DNA of 64,000 nucleotides from Rhizobium sullae (lineage in GTDB: Bacteria > Pseudomonadota > Alphaproteobacteria > Rhizobiales > Rhizobiaceae): assembly GCF_025200715.1 (NCBI RefSeq), contig NZ_CP104143.1:620001-684000 (forward strand), written 5' to 3'. Positions 1 through 10,134 of the stretch are shown piece by piece (the stretch's first letter is position 1; the number at the start of each line of letters is the position of its first letter). The notes beneath the pieces are model-generated. The model did not search any database. It was not told where the DNA came from and saw only the letters and a program-made list of their open reading frames with translations. A program made the position numbers and the translations under genes.

Positions 1-1155
1 GCCGAAGGCGACGGGTCGGGTGCTGCCATCATCCGCGCGCTGGTACAGGCCGTCTCGGACACGCCGTCGATCACCGTACTCGCCAATTTCGAGGTCCGGC
101 GCCTGCTTCTCGCAGACAGTGCGATTGGCGGTGTCCTATGCGCGTCCGGCGGACAGGCTTTCATCGTGTCGACGCCGCATGTCTTGCTCGCTACCGGCGG
201 TGTAGGCGGACTTTACGAGGCGACCACCAATCCCGTCGGCAATTTCGGGCAGGGCATAGCGCTTGCGGCAAGGGCGGGGGCCGAGCTTGCGGATATGGAA
301 TTCGTCCAATTTCACCCGACGGCGCTCCGCTCGAAGCGACGGCCGCTGGCGCTCGTCAGCGAGGCGGTGCGCGGCGAGGGAGCTGTGCTCATCAACGAGC
401 TCGGCGAGCGCTTCATGGCGGGTGAGCCTGCTGCCGAACTTGCGCCGCGCGACGTGGTGGCGCGCGCGATCAGCGCCGAGATTGCGCGCGGCGGCAAGGT
501 CTATCTCGATGCCCGAGAGGCGCTCGGCGCTCGCTTCGCAAGCCGCTTTCCGGTGATCGATACTCTCTGCCGCGATGCGGGGATCGATCCGGCGCGTCAG
601 CTGATCCCTGTCGCCCCGGCTGTGCACTACCACATGGGCGGCGTGGCCACGGATGAGAACGGCCGCAGCTCCGTTCCCGGCCTCTGGGTTGCGGGCGAGG
701 CGGCCTCGACCGGCCTCCACGGCGCCAATCGGCTTGCCAGCAATTCGTTGCTCGAAGCCGCGGTCATGGGCATGCGCTCGGCCGGGGATATCGCCGGTAC
801 GGCGACATCCCTGCGGCCAACGGTGATCGAACCGCTGCCGCCGCGGCCCGACGCATCGCCGATCCGGCGGATTGTCTCCGCCCATCTCGGCGTGCTGCGG
901 CACGGCGGCACGATCCACAGCGCGATCGGCGCTCTTTTGCCCTTCATCGAGGAGGAGGGGCCGGCGACGGATCCCGCCACCGTCGCGCTGCTGATTGCCG
1001 CCTTCGCGGCGCTGCGGACGGAATCGCGCGGCGCCCATGCACGAACCGACTTCCCGCTCAAGCATGCGCATTCCAAACGCCGAAAGATGAATTTCTCTCA
1101 TGTTTTGAATTTTGCGCGGGCCGTCGCATCCAATCACCTTGCCAGGAGCGCTTGA
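1..1155 (+). CDS. nadB: L-aspartate oxidase NadB (5' end outside window)
   Basis: Flavoprotein that oxidises L-aspartate to iminoaspartate, the first step of de novo NAD synthesis. The reading frame is open from base 1, so the gene begins upstream and the N-terminal FAD-binding region is missing. Visible are the [17 protein letters not shown] stretch, the [10 protein letters not shown] motif, the [10 protein letters not shown] motif and the [16 protein letters not shown] segment, all typical of the aspartate oxidase/fumarate reductase flavoprotein family. The HYHMGG and [12 protein letters not shown] combination points to NadB rather than SdhA. The stop is 1 base before nadC, so the two are surely co-transcribed; nadA is expected upstream but is not in view. 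Confidence 0.95.
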   Translation, partial: AEGDGSGAAIIRALVQAVSDTPSITVLANFEVRRLLLADSAIGGVLCASGGQAFIVSTPHVLLATGGVGGLYEATTNPVGNFGQGIALAARAGAELADMEFVQFHPTALRSKRRPLALVSEAVRGEGAVLINELGERFMAGEPAAELAPRDVVARAISAEIARGGKVYLDAREALGARFASRFPVIDTLCRDAGIDPARQLIPVAPAVHYHMGGVATDENGRSSVPGLWVAGEAASTGLHGANRLASNSLLEAAVMGMRSAGDIAGTATSLRPTVIEPLPPRPDASPIRRIVSAHLGVLRHGGTIHSAIGALLPFIEEEGPATDPATVALLIAAFAALRTESRGAHARTDFPLKHAHSKRRKMNFSHVLNFARAVASNHLARSA

Positions 1156-1156
1156 C

Positions 1157-2020
1157 ATGACGCTTACTCCCTTGCCGCGGCTGCTGATCGAGCCGCTTGT
1201 CCGTAACGCGCTGTTGGAAGATCTCGGTCTTGCCGGTGATATCACCTCGGCGGCCGTCATTCCGGCCGATCATCGCTCCACCGTCGTCATGATGGCTCGC
1301 CAGCAGGGCGTGATCGCCGGGCTTGATGCAGCCGATCTTGCCTTCCAGCTTGTCGATTCCGCGGTCGTCATGGCTCGTCATGTCGAGGACGGCGCGGCGG
1401 TGAAACCCGGCGAGGTCATCGCTACGATCGAAGGTCCCTCGCGCGCCATTTTGACGGGCGAGCGGACGGCGCTGAACTTTCTCGGCCATCTTTCGGGCAT
1501 CGCCACGGTGACGGCCGGGATCGTCGCCGCGATCGAGGACACGAAAGCCTCTGTCGCCTGCACCCGCAAGACAACACCGGGGCTGCGCGCGCTGGAGAAA
1601 TACGCCGTGCGCGCCGGTGGCGGCGTGAACCACCGCTTTGCGCTCGCCGATGCCGTACTGATCAAGGATAATCATGTCGCAATTGCAGGCGGCGTCGCCG
1701 AGGCCATCCGCCGGGCCAAGGCCGGCGCCGGCCACATGGTGAAGGTCGAAGTCGAAGTCGACACGCTCGATCAGTTGCGTGAAGCGATGGAGGCCGGCGT
1801 CGACGCCGTACTGCTCGACAACATGGCGCCGCGTGAGCTGTGCGAGGCGGTCGAAATCGTCGCCGGGCGGGCGATCACCGAAGCCTCGGGACGGGTCACG
1901 CCGGAAACCGCCGGTGCAATCGCCGCGTCCGGCGTCGATCTGATCTCGGTCGGCTGGCTGACGCACAGCGCGCCGACGCTAGACATTGGGCTCGATTGGA
2001 AATCCAACCACTCGGGATAG
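1157..2020 (+). CDS. nadC: Nicotinate-nucleotide diphosphorylase (carboxylating), quinolinate phosphoribosyltransferase
   Basis: Converts quinolinate and PRPP to nicotinate mononucleotide, CO2 and pyrophosphate, the step after NadA/NadB. The 287-residue product is normal length for NadC. Visible family motifs are [11 protein letters not shown] near the N-terminus, [35 protein letters not shown] (Arg/Lys residues that bind quinolinate and PRPP), [19 protein letters not shown] and [10 protein letters not shown]. The ATG at 1157 is preceded by an AGGAG at 1144-1148. An in-frame extension to 1112 lies inside nadB and is unlikely. Confidence 0.96.
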   Translation: MTLTPLPRLLIEPLVRNALLEDLGLAGDITSAAVIPADHRSTVVMMARQQGVIAGLDAADLAFQLVDSAVVMARHVEDGAAVKPGEVIATIEGPSRAILTGERTALNFLGHLSGIATVTAGIVAAIEDTKASVACTRKTTPGLRALEKYAVRAGGGVNHRFALADAVLIKDNHVAIAGGVAEAIRRAKAGAGHMVKVEVEVDTLDQLREAMEAGVDAVLLDNMAPRELCEAVEIVAGRAITEASGRVTPETAGAIAASGVDLISVGWLTHSAPTLDIGLDWKSNHSG

Positions 2021-2045
2021 AGCGATTAAGCCGGCGCGATCTGGT

Positions 2046-2705
2046 TCAGACCGGCTCTTTCGAGCGAGTCGCCTGCATGGCGAGATAAGCTGGGCGGGAC
2101 TGGCAGCGCTTCAGCCAGGCATTGACCTTTGGATGCGCCTCGAACAGCGCCTGTTCCGTCTGGCCGTACCGCAGCACTTCCGCAACATTGAGATCGGCTG
2201 CCGTAAAGCGGTCGCCGACGATCCAGTCCTTGTCGGTGAGCTGCCTTTCCAGGACGGCGAGCGGGCGCTTCATGGAGCGGCAGGCGACGTCGATCGTGGC
2301 CTTTCCTGTGTCCGTGTTCTCGTGCCCGTCGTCGTAGATATAGACGATCTTCACCGTATGCGGCTCCAGTTCCGCCAGCGCCCATATGGTCCACATCGTC
2401 AAAAAACCGTCCTCCTCGACGGTTTGGCCGGAAAGCAGCCCGCCATGTTTGCGGGCGAGGTAAAGATTGATCGCCAATGACTCATGCATCACGAGGTCGC
2501 CGTCCTTGATCGAAGGGATCATCCCCATCGGGTTGACGGTCACGAATTCCGGCGAGAGCGTGTTGAGCGGCGCGTCGGGCGCCAGGGGATTGGCAAGCCG
2601 TCTCGCCTGGATCACCGGCACGGATTTGAACGGAATACCGAGCTCTCCTGCCATCCAGTAGACGCGCGCGGCGCGCGAGCGGTAAACGCCGTAGATTGTC
2701 AGCAT
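2046..2705 (-). CDS. Glutathione S-transferase family protein
   Basis: Cytosolic GST-like protein of 219 residues, the usual size. The N-terminal thioredoxin-like domain starts [17 protein letters not shown] and contains the cis-proline/ligand motif as [19 protein letters not shown], where the ES pair normally contacts glutathione. The all-helical C-terminal domain follows, with the N-capping region [17 protein letters not shown]. The ATG at 2705 has an AAGGAG-type ribosome site just upstream; the longer frame to 2891 has no such support. Substrate unknown; detoxification is the family-level guess. It converges with nadC, 25 bases away. Confidence 0.9.
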   Translation of the reverse strand: MLTIYGVYRSRAARVYWMAGELGIPFKSVPVIQARRLANPLAPDAPLNTLSPEFVTVNPMGMIPSIKDGDLVMHESLAINLYLARKHGGLLSGQTVEEDGFLTMWTIWALAELEPHTVKIVYIYDDGHENTDTGKATIDVACRSMKRPLAVLERQLTDKDWIVGDRFTAADLNVAEVLRYGQTEQALFEAHPKVNAWLKRCQSRPAYLAMQATRSKEPV

Positions 2706-2803
2706 GTCTGTTGCTCCTTGAACGTTATGCGCAAAATTAGAGCGCTGCCGGGCGAAGCGAAAGCGGTTGATCCTGATGGACCAATGAAAGCTTTTGATGC
2801 GTC

Positions 2804-4126
2804 TTAGCTGTTGCGGTTCCGCTCGATGGTGAGATGCGGGTATCGCGCGCTCCCGGTCTTCGTGAGGTCCCCGGAGACTTTCTTCTCCCATTCGAAGCCG
2901 AAGACCGCGCCCTCGCTCATGTCCTGGAAGATGTTGTCGGCAATCAGCGCCGCGCCCGCTCCCTCCGCTACGGAAACCGCGCAGCCGACAGGCGCCTTGC
3001 GCACGACATTTCCGGTGACAACGAGATTGCGCAGATACGGCCCCCAGCCGAGCTGCATCGCCCAGAGCGGCGCGCCTTCGATGACATTGCCGGATATGAC
3101 CGTGTCGGCTTCAGCGCCAATTCCGATGCCGAAGCCGACCTCGGCTTTATAAGGGCCGTCGCGCCTCAGGTTCCGCACGATATTGCCGGTGATCGCCGCA
3201 AGCCTTCCGCCTTCGTTGAAATTGGCGATCGAGATGCCGTTCGCCGCTCCGTCGACGAGATTGCCGGAGATGACGGCGCCCTGAAAATCGAATTCGGCAT
3301 AGATCGCCGTCTCGCCGGAGCGCAGGCATTGGTTGCCGGTGATCTGCACGTTGTCGCCGGAATTGGCGCGAACGGCCGTAAAGGCGCAATCGGCAATATG
3401 GTTGTTGGCGACCATCACGCCTCCGGCGCGGAAGATGTTGATGCCGTTGCCGTTCTGTCCCGTGCCGCCGTCATCCGCCCGGATGCGGATAACGCGGTTG
3501 CCGGTAACGACGGTGCCGTCCTCGCCCTTGTCCCAGCGGTGAACGAGAATGCCGCCATTGCCGCAATCGGCAACCGCGTTTCCGGCGATCGCAAGCCCGG
3601 TGGAATCGACTGCGAAGATGCCTGCCTGCGCCGCCCCCGAAAGGCGGCTGCGTTCGATCTGGCCGCCGCAGCGCTCCAAGCGCAGGCCGTGCTTGTCACT
3701 GCCGCGGATTTCGCAGTTGTCGATCTGCACTTTGGCAACGCCAGTCAACTGCACGAGGCCGGCATTGTTCTCCTCTATCATCGCGCCATGTCCCTCGATG
3801 ACGACGCCGGACAACTCGATCCGCCGCGCGCCTTCCGCCGAATTGACGCTGCCTCGATGCAAAATCCGCGAAGCGCCCGGAACGCCGATGATACGGGTAT
3901 TATCCGGCAGCACGAGGTTTGCGGCCTCATAGGTCCCGGCCGGAAGATAAAGCGGCGTGTCGCTCCGCGCCGCCTCGTTGATCAGGGCCTGCAACCTGTT
4001 TCCTGCGGCGCCGGAGGCATCTAGCGCCCCGCGTAACGCCGGTTTTGATTCCGCAAACGCACGGCCAGCCATTGGCATGGCAAGCGCCATGCCGAGAAAG
4101 CTAAGCAAAGTGCGCCGCAGATACAT
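2804..4126 (-). CDS. Twin-arginine exported parallel beta-helix repeat protein (TIGR03808-like)
   Basis: A 440-residue secreted protein. The N-terminus [21 protein letters not shown] has a paired arginine followed by a hydrophobic stretch and an AFA cleavage site, matching a Tat-type signal. The body is a ladder of roughly 22-residue repeats rich in N/D-G-I and ITGN/VTGNV turns, the signature of right-handed parallel beta-helices (pectate-lyase-like, NosD-like). I match it from memory to the uncharacterised twin-arginine repeat family TIGR03808. An active site cannot be assigned. The ATG at 4126 starts at the signal peptide; the ORF extension to 4186 adds no plausible sequence. Confidence 0.8.
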   Translation of the reverse strand: MYLRRTLLSFLGMALAMPMAGRAFAESKPALRGALDASGAAGNRLQALINEAARSDTPLYLPAGTYEAANLVLPDNTRIIGVPGASRILHRGSVNSAEGARRIELSGVVIEGHGAMIEENNAGLVQLTGVAKVQIDNCEIRGSDKHGLRLERCGGQIERSRLSGAAQAGIFAVDSTGLAIAGNAVADCGNGGILVHRWDKGEDGTVVTGNRVIRIRADDGGTGQNGNGINIFRAGGVMVANNHIADCAFTAVRANSGDNVQITGNQCLRSGETAIYAEFDFQGAVISGNLVDGAANGISIANFNEGGRLAAITGNIVRNLRRDGPYKAEVGFGIGIGAEADTVISGNVIEGAPLWAMQLGWGPYLRNLVVTGNVVRKAPVGCAVSVAEGAGAALIADNIFQDMSEGAVFGFEWEKKVSGDLTKTGSARYPHLTIERNRNS

Positions 4127-4217
4127 CGAGGACCCTTTCGCCAACTGGAGGCACCATTCCTGCCAACCGAATACCTGTTCTGGCACAAAATCCTTGCCGC
4201 GAAGTATCTTGCGCAGC

Positions 4218-5192
4218 CTAATTTCCCATCAGCTTACCGATCGCCTCGATCTCGTTTGTCCAGATGCCGCCGGAATAACCGGGAGGCAGCTTTGCCAGCA
4301 GCTCCGGCGTGTCGATTCCCGTCGAAAAATCGCCACCGCGATAGCGGCCGAGTGCGAAGACCAAGCTGTTTCCACCCTCCATGCGATTGAGGAAACGGTC
4401 CGGCCAGCCCCAGAGCCACGGCGCGATATTGACCGGCACGAGCATCATCGTGTTCCTGCAGGCTTCCGGCAGGATGCCCGTCCAGCCGTAGCCGATGTAG
4501 CCGAGCAGGCAGGATTTGAGGCTCGTTCGCGATGCCGTCCGGATGTCCGGCGCCAGCCGCCTCACCGCATCGATCGGCTCGTCGCCGCCATAAACCATGA
4601 TCAGTTCCCGGCGCTCGGCTGGCAGGGCATTGAGGACGGCGGCCAGTTTCTCGCCCTCGGATGGATCCCGGCTTTTGACGTTGATCAGCAGCCGCCTGTC
4701 CGGAAACGTCTGAAGCATTTCGGCAAGCGTCGGCATCTGGCCAACGCCGGTGCCGCGGAAAGGAAAGGTCTTTCCGCCGTCGGCGGTATAGCCATAGCCG
4801 ATATCGAGCGCCTTCATCTCCGCCATCGAGTGCTCGCGGGTGACGCCGTGCCCGTTCGTGCGGCAATCGAGCGTCCAGTCGTGGAAGATCGCGAATTGCC
4901 CGTCCGTCGTCGGATGAACATCGACCTCGACGATGTCCGCGCCCGCATCGAATCCCGCCTGCATCGAGCGGATGGTATTTTCCAGATAGTCGTGCTTCGG
5001 CGGCAGCATACGCGCCGCCGTGCAGGTGTCGTTCGTCAAATCCCGTTCGTCGAAACGTTGCGCGATTCCGCGATGCGCCAGCAGCACCGGCTTACCATCC
5101 CGGTGCGATGCCAAAAAATCGGTATTGTTCAGATAAACGGCTGCGACGAAGACAGCGATTGCCGCTATGCCAAAACGCAATTTCTTTTTCAA
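4218..5192 (-). CDS. Glycerophosphodiester phosphodiesterase family protein
   Basis: Predicted to hydrolyse glycerophosphodiesters to glycerol-3-phosphate and an alcohol. The catalytic signature is intact: LLAHRG (about residues 37-42), the EN pair in YLENTIRSMQAGFDAGADI, VEVDVHPTTDGQFAIFHD with its E, D and H residues. The N-terminus KKKLRFGIAAIAVFVAAVYL is a membrane anchor or uncleaved signal, so the enzyme is probably periplasmic. I chose the TTG at 5192 because AAGGA lies 7 bases upstream; a longer frame opens with GTG at 5255 but without a ribosome site. It runs in the same direction as the beta-helix gene, 91 bases upstream of it. Confidence 0.88.
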   Translation of the reverse strand: MKKKLRFGIAAIAVFVAAVYLNNTDFLASHRDGKPVLLAHRGIAQRFDERDLTNDTCTAARMLPPKHDYLENTIRSMQAGFDAGADIVEVDVHPTTDGQFAIFHDWTLDCRTNGHGVTREHSMAEMKALDIGYGYTADGGKTFPFRGTGVGQMPTLAEMLQTFPDRRLLINVKSRDPSEGEKLAAVLNALPAERRELIMVYGGDEPIDAVRRLAPDIRTASRTSLKSCLLGYIGYGWTGILPEACRNTMMLVPVNIAPWLWGWPDRFLNRMEGGNSLVFALGRYRGGDFSTGIDTPELLAKLPPGYSGGIWTNEIEAIGKLMGN

Positions 5193-5332
5193 ATCGGTTT
5201 CCTTCAAACGAATGTGGCGAATCGCTAGAGCGAGATTCGGGTCGATCTGCGGCACGGAGCAGCACGGCGGCAGGCCGATGGAATTGCAGTAAGCTACTGG
5301 CTCTTGGCCGGTTTCCCGCTATCTTCCGTCTC

Positions 5333-6346
5333 ATGATGCGACCCGATGCTCTGCTTTTTCCGGCTCCCGAAGGGCTTTATTGCCCCGACGGGGGATTCTA
5401 TGTCGATCCGGTGCGGCCGGTGGAGCGGGCGCTCGTCACCCACGGCCATTCCGATCATGCCCGCCCGGGCCACCGGCATGTTCTCGCCACCCGCCAGACG
5501 CTCGACATCATGCGTCTGCGTTGTGGCGACGGGTTCTCCGGCAGCGAGCAAGCCGTCAGTTTCGGCGAAGAGCTGGATTTGAACGGCGTCAAGGTAAGCT
5601 TCCATCCGGCAGGCCATGTCCTCGGCTCCGCCCAGATCGCCGTCGAGAAGAACGGCACGCGCATCGTCGTTTCCGGCGATTACAAGCGCCGCCCGGATCC
5701 GACCTGCGCTGCCTATGAACCGGTGCCCTGCGACGTCTTCATCACCGAAGCGACCTTCGGGCTGCCGGTGTTTCACCATCCTGATCCGATGGGGGAGATC
5801 GGCAAGGTGCTTGCCTCGCTCCGGCAGTTTCCGGAGCGCACGCATCTGATCGGCGCCTATGCGCTCGGAAAGGCGCAACGCGTCATCCGCTTGCTGCGGG
5901 ATGCCGGTTACGGCGAGCCGATCTATATCCACGGCGCCATGGAGCAGCTCTGCGACTACTACGCCGGGCAGGGTATCGATCTCGGCGACTTGCGGCCTGC
6001 AACCATTGAAAGCCGCGACAAATCCGTCTTCAAGGGAGCAGTCGTCGTCGGGCCATCGTCAGCCTTTGCCGACCGCTGGGCGCGCCGTTTTAACGAACCG
6101 CTCCCGGCCTTCGCCTCCGGCTGGATGATGGTGCGCCAGCGCGCCAAGCAGCAGGGCGTCGAGCTTCCCCTGGTGATTTCCGATCATTGCGACTGGCCGG
6201 AACTCACTGAGACGATCACGGAACTTTCCCCCGCCGAAGTCTGGGTCACCCACGGCCGCGAAGAGGCCCTGGTCCGCTGGTGCGAGCTGCGGGGCATCAA
6301 GGCGAGGCCGTTGCATTTGGTGGGCTATGAGGATGAGGGGGATTGA
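5333..6346 (+). CDS. Ligase-associated DNA exonuclease (metallo-beta-lactamase/beta-CASP fold)
   Basis: About 337 residues, similar to the RNase J/Artemis/SNM1-like exonucleases that sit beside bacterial ATP-dependent DNA ligases. The zinc-binding motif THGHSDHARPGH is present near residue 45, followed by HPAGHVLGSAQI and VVSGDYKRR, EATFGLPVF and, at the C-terminus, SDHCDWPEL and WVTHGREEAL. It is followed after about 200 bases by the ligase gene, the usual arrangement of the bacterial DNA end-processing system. Two ATGs, 5333 and 5336, are adjacent; either could be used. The helicase and phosphoesterase often found with this pair are not in this window. Confidence 0.9.
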   Translation: MMRPDALLFPAPEGLYCPDGGFYVDPVRPVERALVTHGHSDHARPGHRHVLATRQTLDIMRLRCGDGFSGSEQAVSFGEELDLNGVKVSFHPAGHVLGSAQIAVEKNGTRIVVSGDYKRRPDPTCAAYEPVPCDVFITEATFGLPVFHHPDPMGEIGKVLASLRQFPERTHLIGAYALGKAQRVIRLLRDAGYGEPIYIHGAMEQLCDYYAGQGIDLGDLRPATIESRDKSVFKGAVVVGPSSAFADRWARRFNEPLPAFASGWMMVRQRAKQQGVELPLVISDHCDWPELTETITELSPAEVWVTHGREEALVRWCELRGIKARPLHLVGYEDEGD

Positions 6347-6371
6347 GGAATGTGCTGGATTATTTCTGAAG

Positions 6372-6530
6372 GCCCCTCCCCAATCCACAAGGGGGAGGGG
6401 CAAGGACGCGGCTCCCTCCTGCTCCAATACCGCGCTGCCTCGCGCTGCATCGCTGCGAATGGTGTGCGGTGGGCGCGGCAGCTGAGCCGCATCCCTTTGT
6501 GGGGAGGGGTTGTGGAGGGGTTTTCAGAAC
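6372..6530. repeat. RIME-like palindromic intergenic mosaic element, copy A
   Basis: GC-rich palindromic sequence filling the gap between the exonuclease and ligase genes. Arms GCCCCTCCC (6372-6380) and GGGAGGGGC (6393-6401) form a hairpin; related G-rich blocks recur at 6500-6530. The same family recurs at five other gene borders here and resembles Rhizobium intergenic mosaic elements. It sits inside a likely operon, so it may act on mRNA stability. Confidence 0.55.
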
Positions 6531-6546
6531 CCGCTGGAGCGGCTCC

Positions 6547-8175
6547 ATGAAACCCTTCGCCGACCTCCTAGACCGTCTCGTCCTGACGCCCAGCCGCAAC
6601 GGCAAGCTGAAGCTCTTGACCGACTACTTCCGCGGCACACCCGACCCGGACCGCGGCTACGGCCTTGCCGCGATCGCAGGCACGCTCGAAGTGCGCAACG
6701 TCAAGCCTGCCATGCTTCGCGATCTCGTGCTCGAGCGCATGGACGAGGTGCTGTTCCGTTACTCCTACGACTATGTCGGCGACCTCGCCGAGACAATCTC
6801 GCTCGTGTGGGACAATGAAAGGGACGTCGAGCGCTCTGCTTTCGTCCAGCCGCGCCTCGGCGAGGTTGTCACGCGCATGAATTCGCTCGGGCGCACCGAA
6901 GTCCGCAGCTTCGTCCGCGATACGCTGGACCGCCTGGATCCCTCCGGCCGCTTCGCCTTCATCAAGCTTGCCACCGGCGCCATGCGCATCGGCGTCTCGG
7001 CGCGGCTTGCCAAGCAGGCGCTGGCCGATCTCGGCGGCAAGGACGTGACCGAGATCGAGACCCTGTGGCACGGTCTGGAGCCGCCCTATGAATCGCTCTT
7101 CGAATGGCTGGAGGGCAGGGGCGGCAAGCCCGTGCTGGCGACGCCGGCGATCTTCCACTCCGTCATGCTCGCCCATCCCGTGGAGGAGAACGATCTTGCC
7201 AAGCTCGATCCGGCGGATTACGCGGCGGAATGGAAATGGGACGGCATCCGCGTGCAGCTTTCCCGCTCCGGCGAAACGCGCAAGATCTATTCGCGCTCCG
7301 GCGACGATATCTCCAATGCCTTCCCGGACATTCTGGAATCGATCAGCTTCAACGGCGTAATCGACGGCGAACTGCTCGTCGGCGGCACGGCGCGCTCGAA
7401 CAGCCCGACGAGAACTTTTTCCGACCTCCAGCAGCGCCTGAACCGCAAGACGGTGACAGTGAAGACGCTGGAGGAATATCCGGCCTTCATCCGAGCCTAC
7501 GACCTATTGTTCGACGGCGAGGAGGATATTCGCGGCAACAGCTTCATCGACCGCCGCGACCGGCTTTCGGAAATCATCGAGCAGGCGCCGCACGATCGTT
7601 TCGACCTTTCGCCACTCGTCGCCTTTTCCACATGGGAGGAACTGGACGACCTGCGGGCTTCTCCGCCTGATCCGGTCATCGAGGGCGTGATGATCAAGCG
7701 CCGCGACAGCATTTATCAAGCGGGCCGCATGAAGGGGCCGTGGTTCAAGTGGAAGCGCAATCCTTACAACGTCGACGCGGTCCTGATGTATGCCCAGCGC
7801 GGCCACGGGAAGCGCTCGAGCTACTATTCCGATTTCACCTTCGGCGTCTGGACAGAGACGCCGGACGGCGAACAGCTGGTGCCCGTCGGCAAGGCCTATT
7901 TCGGCTTCACCGACCAGGAGTTGGAACTGCTCGACAAGTTCGTCCGCAACAACACGACCGAGCGCTTCGGCCCGGTGCGTGCCGTGCGGGCCGACCGGGA
8001 TTTCGGCTTTGTCATCGAGGTCGCCTTCGAAGGCATCAATCGCTCGACGCGGCACAAGTCAGGCGTCGCAATGCGCTTTCCGCGCATCTCCCGGCTGCGC
8101 CCCGACAAACCGTCCTACGAGGCCGACCGCCTTGAAACGCTGGTCGCGATGATAGACGCGAAAGCCATTGAATAG
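6547..8175 (+). CDS. ATP-dependent DNA ligase (cisplatin-damage-response / LigC-LigB type)
   Basis: 542-residue ATP-dependent ligase. The adenylated lysine is K230 in EWKWDGIRVQL (motif I); other nucleotidyltransferase motifs are YSRSGDDISNAFPDI (motif Ia/III region), DGELLVGG, EGVMIKRRDS (motif IV) and WFKWKRNP (motif V). The N-terminal about 200 residues form the alpha-helical DNA-binding domain, and an OB-fold follows the catalytic core. It pairs with the beta-CASP exonuclease upstream, so the two probably trim and seal DNA ends during damage repair. The start at 6547 is where homology begins; the extension to 6469 reads through the palindromic repeat. Confidence 0.93.
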   Translation: MKPFADLLDRLVLTPSRNGKLKLLTDYFRGTPDPDRGYGLAAIAGTLEVRNVKPAMLRDLVLERMDEVLFRYSYDYVGDLAETISLVWDNERDVERSAFVQPRLGEVVTRMNSLGRTEVRSFVRDTLDRLDPSGRFAFIKLATGAMRIGVSARLAKQALADLGGKDVTEIETLWHGLEPPYESLFEWLEGRGGKPVLATPAIFHSVMLAHPVEENDLAKLDPADYAAEWKWDGIRVQLSRSGETRKIYSRSGDDISNAFPDILESISFNGVIDGELLVGGTARSNSPTRTFSDLQQRLNRKTVTVKTLEEYPAFIRAYDLLFDGEEDIRGNSFIDRRDRLSEIIEQAPHDRFDLSPLVAFSTWEELDDLRASPPDPVIEGVMIKRRDSIYQAGRMKGPWFKWKRNPYNVDAVLMYAQRGHGKRSSYYSDFTFGVWTETPDGEQLVPVGKAYFGFTDQELELLDKFVRNNTTERFGPVRAVRADRDFGFVIEVAFEGINRSTRHKSGVAMRFPRISRLRPDKPSYEADRLETLVAMIDAKAIE

Positions 8176-8288
8176 CGCTGCCTGCGCGACAATGACGCAG
8201 GGCCGGATGTTCAACGCAATGTGTATTGGCCGCAGCCGCGTTCCGGTGCAGATATTTGAATGCCCCGGGGGTTGTTGGGTGCTGTGTC

Positions 8289-9212
8289 ATGTCCTTCGAC
8301 GATCGAAATGCCTTTTTTCACCAACGCCGCGCTGTACTCGCCGGTATCGCAGGCGCTCTCGTGCTGCCCCACGCAGCCTCCGCCTTTAATGTTCCTGATC
8401 AGCCGCGCCTGATCGCCCGCGACTATGCCAAGGTCCGCCACCGTTTCCGCACCAGGCTGCTTCAAAAAGGTCCTGCGCCGGACAAATACGAGGCCTTGGC
8501 CGCACCACCGGACGGCGAGCAGATATTCTACCGCTCCCACGCCGGCGGCGAGCTCGAACTGGCCGCTTGGATCAGCAAATACAAACGCGGGCGCCACGCA
8601 AAGCCTGGCGTGCTTTTCCTTCATGGCGGCAATGCCATGGGGGTCGGCCAGTGGCAACTCTTGAAGCCCTATGCCGATGGAGGTTTCGTGGTGCTGATGC
8701 CATCCGTCCGTGGCGAAAATGGCCAGATGGGCAATTTTTCCGGCTTCTATGACGAGGTGGACGACGTTCTTGCCGCCGCCGACCGGCTGGCGCATCTGCC
8801 CGGCGTCGATCCGAACCGGCTGTTTGTCGCTGGCCACAGCATCGGCGGCACGTTGACCATGCTTGCCGCCATGAGTACGCACCGTTTCCGCGCCGCCGCG
8901 CCGATTTCCGGCAATCCGGACGCCTTCCGCTTCTTCAACCGCTATCCGCAGGACATCCGCTTCGATGAGGGCAACAGGCATGAATTCGAGGTTCGCTCGG
9001 CGCTCTGCTACGCACAGAGCTTCAAATGCCCGGTGCGCGTCGTTCACGGCACGGAAGAGGATCATTTCAACGATCGTGCCGGCCTGCTTGCCCGCCGCGC
9101 CCGTGCCGTCGGCATCCACATCGAGGCGGATACGGCCGCCGGAAACCACACCTCGGCGCTTCCTGCCGAGATTGAGCAAAGCATCCGCTTTTTCCGCAGT
9201 GTGGCGGCATGA
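8289..9212 (+). CDS. Exported alpha/beta hydrolase, dienelactone-hydrolase/prolyl-oligopeptidase-like
   Basis: 307-residue serine hydrolase. The N-terminus has HQRRAVLAGIAGALVLPHAASA, a probable Tat or Sec signal with an ASA cleavage site, so the enzyme is likely periplasmic. Catalytic elements of the alpha/beta fold are seen: the oxyanion region FLHGGNAMG, the nucleophile elbow GHSIGG, and late Asp/His candidates in VHGTEEDHFND and AAGNHTSALP. The substrate cannot be told from sequence. The ATG at 8289 fits the signal peptide; the upstream extension to 8226 begins with TTG and adds no recognisable sequence. Confidence 0.82.
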   Translation: MSFDDRNAFFHQRRAVLAGIAGALVLPHAASAFNVPDQPRLIARDYAKVRHRFRTRLLQKGPAPDKYEALAAPPDGEQIFYRSHAGGELELAAWISKYKRGRHAKPGVLFLHGGNAMGVGQWQLLKPYADGGFVVLMPSVRGENGQMGNFSGFYDEVDDVLAAADRLAHLPGVDPNRLFVAGHSIGGTLTMLAAMSTHRFRAAAPISGNPDAFRFFNRYPQDIRFDEGNRHEFEVRSALCYAQSFKCPVRVVHGTEEDHFNDRAGLLARRARAVGIHIEADTAAGNHTSALPAEIEQSIRFFRSVAA

Positions 9213-9320
9213 GCCCGCCAAAGCCGAAGGATAATTGATTCGACTGCGCGCCTGCGCTGTGTTCCACTCGCTTTGCATTTTTCGCCACTCTCAAAAGCAC
9301 CCAAACCGAAGGAGCTCGAC

Positions 9321-10010
9321 ATGAGCAATACCCAGGTGCATAGCGAAACTGTAATAGAGACCCCGAGAGTTCCGACCATCGACATGAAGCTCGAGATTGT
9401 CGTCATCCCCGTTTTGGACGTGGATCGTGCCAAGGAGTTCTACGCGAACCTCGGGTGGCGGCTCGACGCCGACTACGCCTCCGGCGATGATTACCGAGTG
9501 ATTCAGTTCACGCCGCCGGGCTCCAATGGCTCGGTCATCTTCGGCAAAAACGTCACCGCAGCAGCGCCAGGCTCCGCTCAGGGCCTCTACCTGATCGTCT
9601 CCGACATCGAGGCAGCCCGCAACCAGCTCCTTGATCGCGGCGTCGAGATCAGCGAGGTGTTCCACGATGCTGGCGGCCTGTATGCCGGCACGGACGAACC
9701 CTACCTGTTCGGGCGGCTCCGGCTCAGCGGCCGGGATCCCGAACATCGTAGCTACCGCTCGTTCGCCTCGTTCAGCGATCCGGACGGCAACGGCTGGCTG
9801 CTCCAGGAGATCACCGCCCGATTGCCCGGGCGCGTGGATGCGGACGCCACGACTTTCACCTCGCCGACGGAGCTTTCAGCCGCGCTCCAGCGTGCGGCAG
9901 CCGCGCATGGCGAGCACGAGAAGCTGACGGGCGAGCACGATGAGGGCTGGCCGAACTGGTACGCCGAGTACATCGTCAGCGAGCAGGCCGGCAAGCCGTT
10001 GCCGGTATAA
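9321..10010 (+). CDS. VOC-family (glyoxalase/bleomycin-resistance fold) protein
   Basis: 229 residues with one vicinal-oxygen-chelate domain: KLEIVVIPVLDVDRAKEFY opens the first beta-alpha-beta-beta-beta unit and SFSDPDGNGWLLQEI closes the second. A C-terminal tail with several HGEHEKLTGEHDEGW residues, rich in His/Glu, is unusual and may bind metal or simply be a linker. A strong GAAGGAG precedes the ATG at 9321. Function unknown; such proteins are commonly dioxygenases, isomerases or ligand-binding resistance proteins. Confidence 0.85.
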   Translation: MSNTQVHSETVIETPRVPTIDMKLEIVVIPVLDVDRAKEFYANLGWRLDADYASGDDYRVIQFTPPGSNGSVIFGKNVTAAAPGSAQGLYLIVSDIEAARNQLLDRGVEISEVFHDAGGLYAGTDEPYLFGRLRLSGRDPEHRSYRSFASFSDPDGNGWLLQEITARLPGRVDADATTFTSPTELSAALQRAAAAHGEHEKLTGEHDEGWPNWYAEYIVSEQAGKPLPV

Positions 10011-10070
10011 GCAGCTACGACGCTATCGGAACCGGAACCCACGGCGGCTGTTGAAATTAGAGTGTCTTAT

Positions 10071-10100
10071 CTGCGCTCAGGCGAGTCTGCCTGAGCGCAG
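10071..10100. terminator. Perfect 12-bp hairpin, probable terminator of the VOC gene
   Basis: CTGCGCTCAGGC, a 6-base loop, then the exact reverse complement. It is 60 bases past the VOC stop codon. No T-tract follows, so it may be a transcript 3' end stabiliser rather than a classic intrinsic terminator. Confidence 0.5.
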
Positions 10101-10134
10101 GATGTTCTGACAAGGTACTGCAATTTTGGACGCG

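Noticed and set aside
136..1260. 374-codon minus-strand frame under nadB
   Set aside because: Antisense to a recognised gene, Arg-rich and without any motif.
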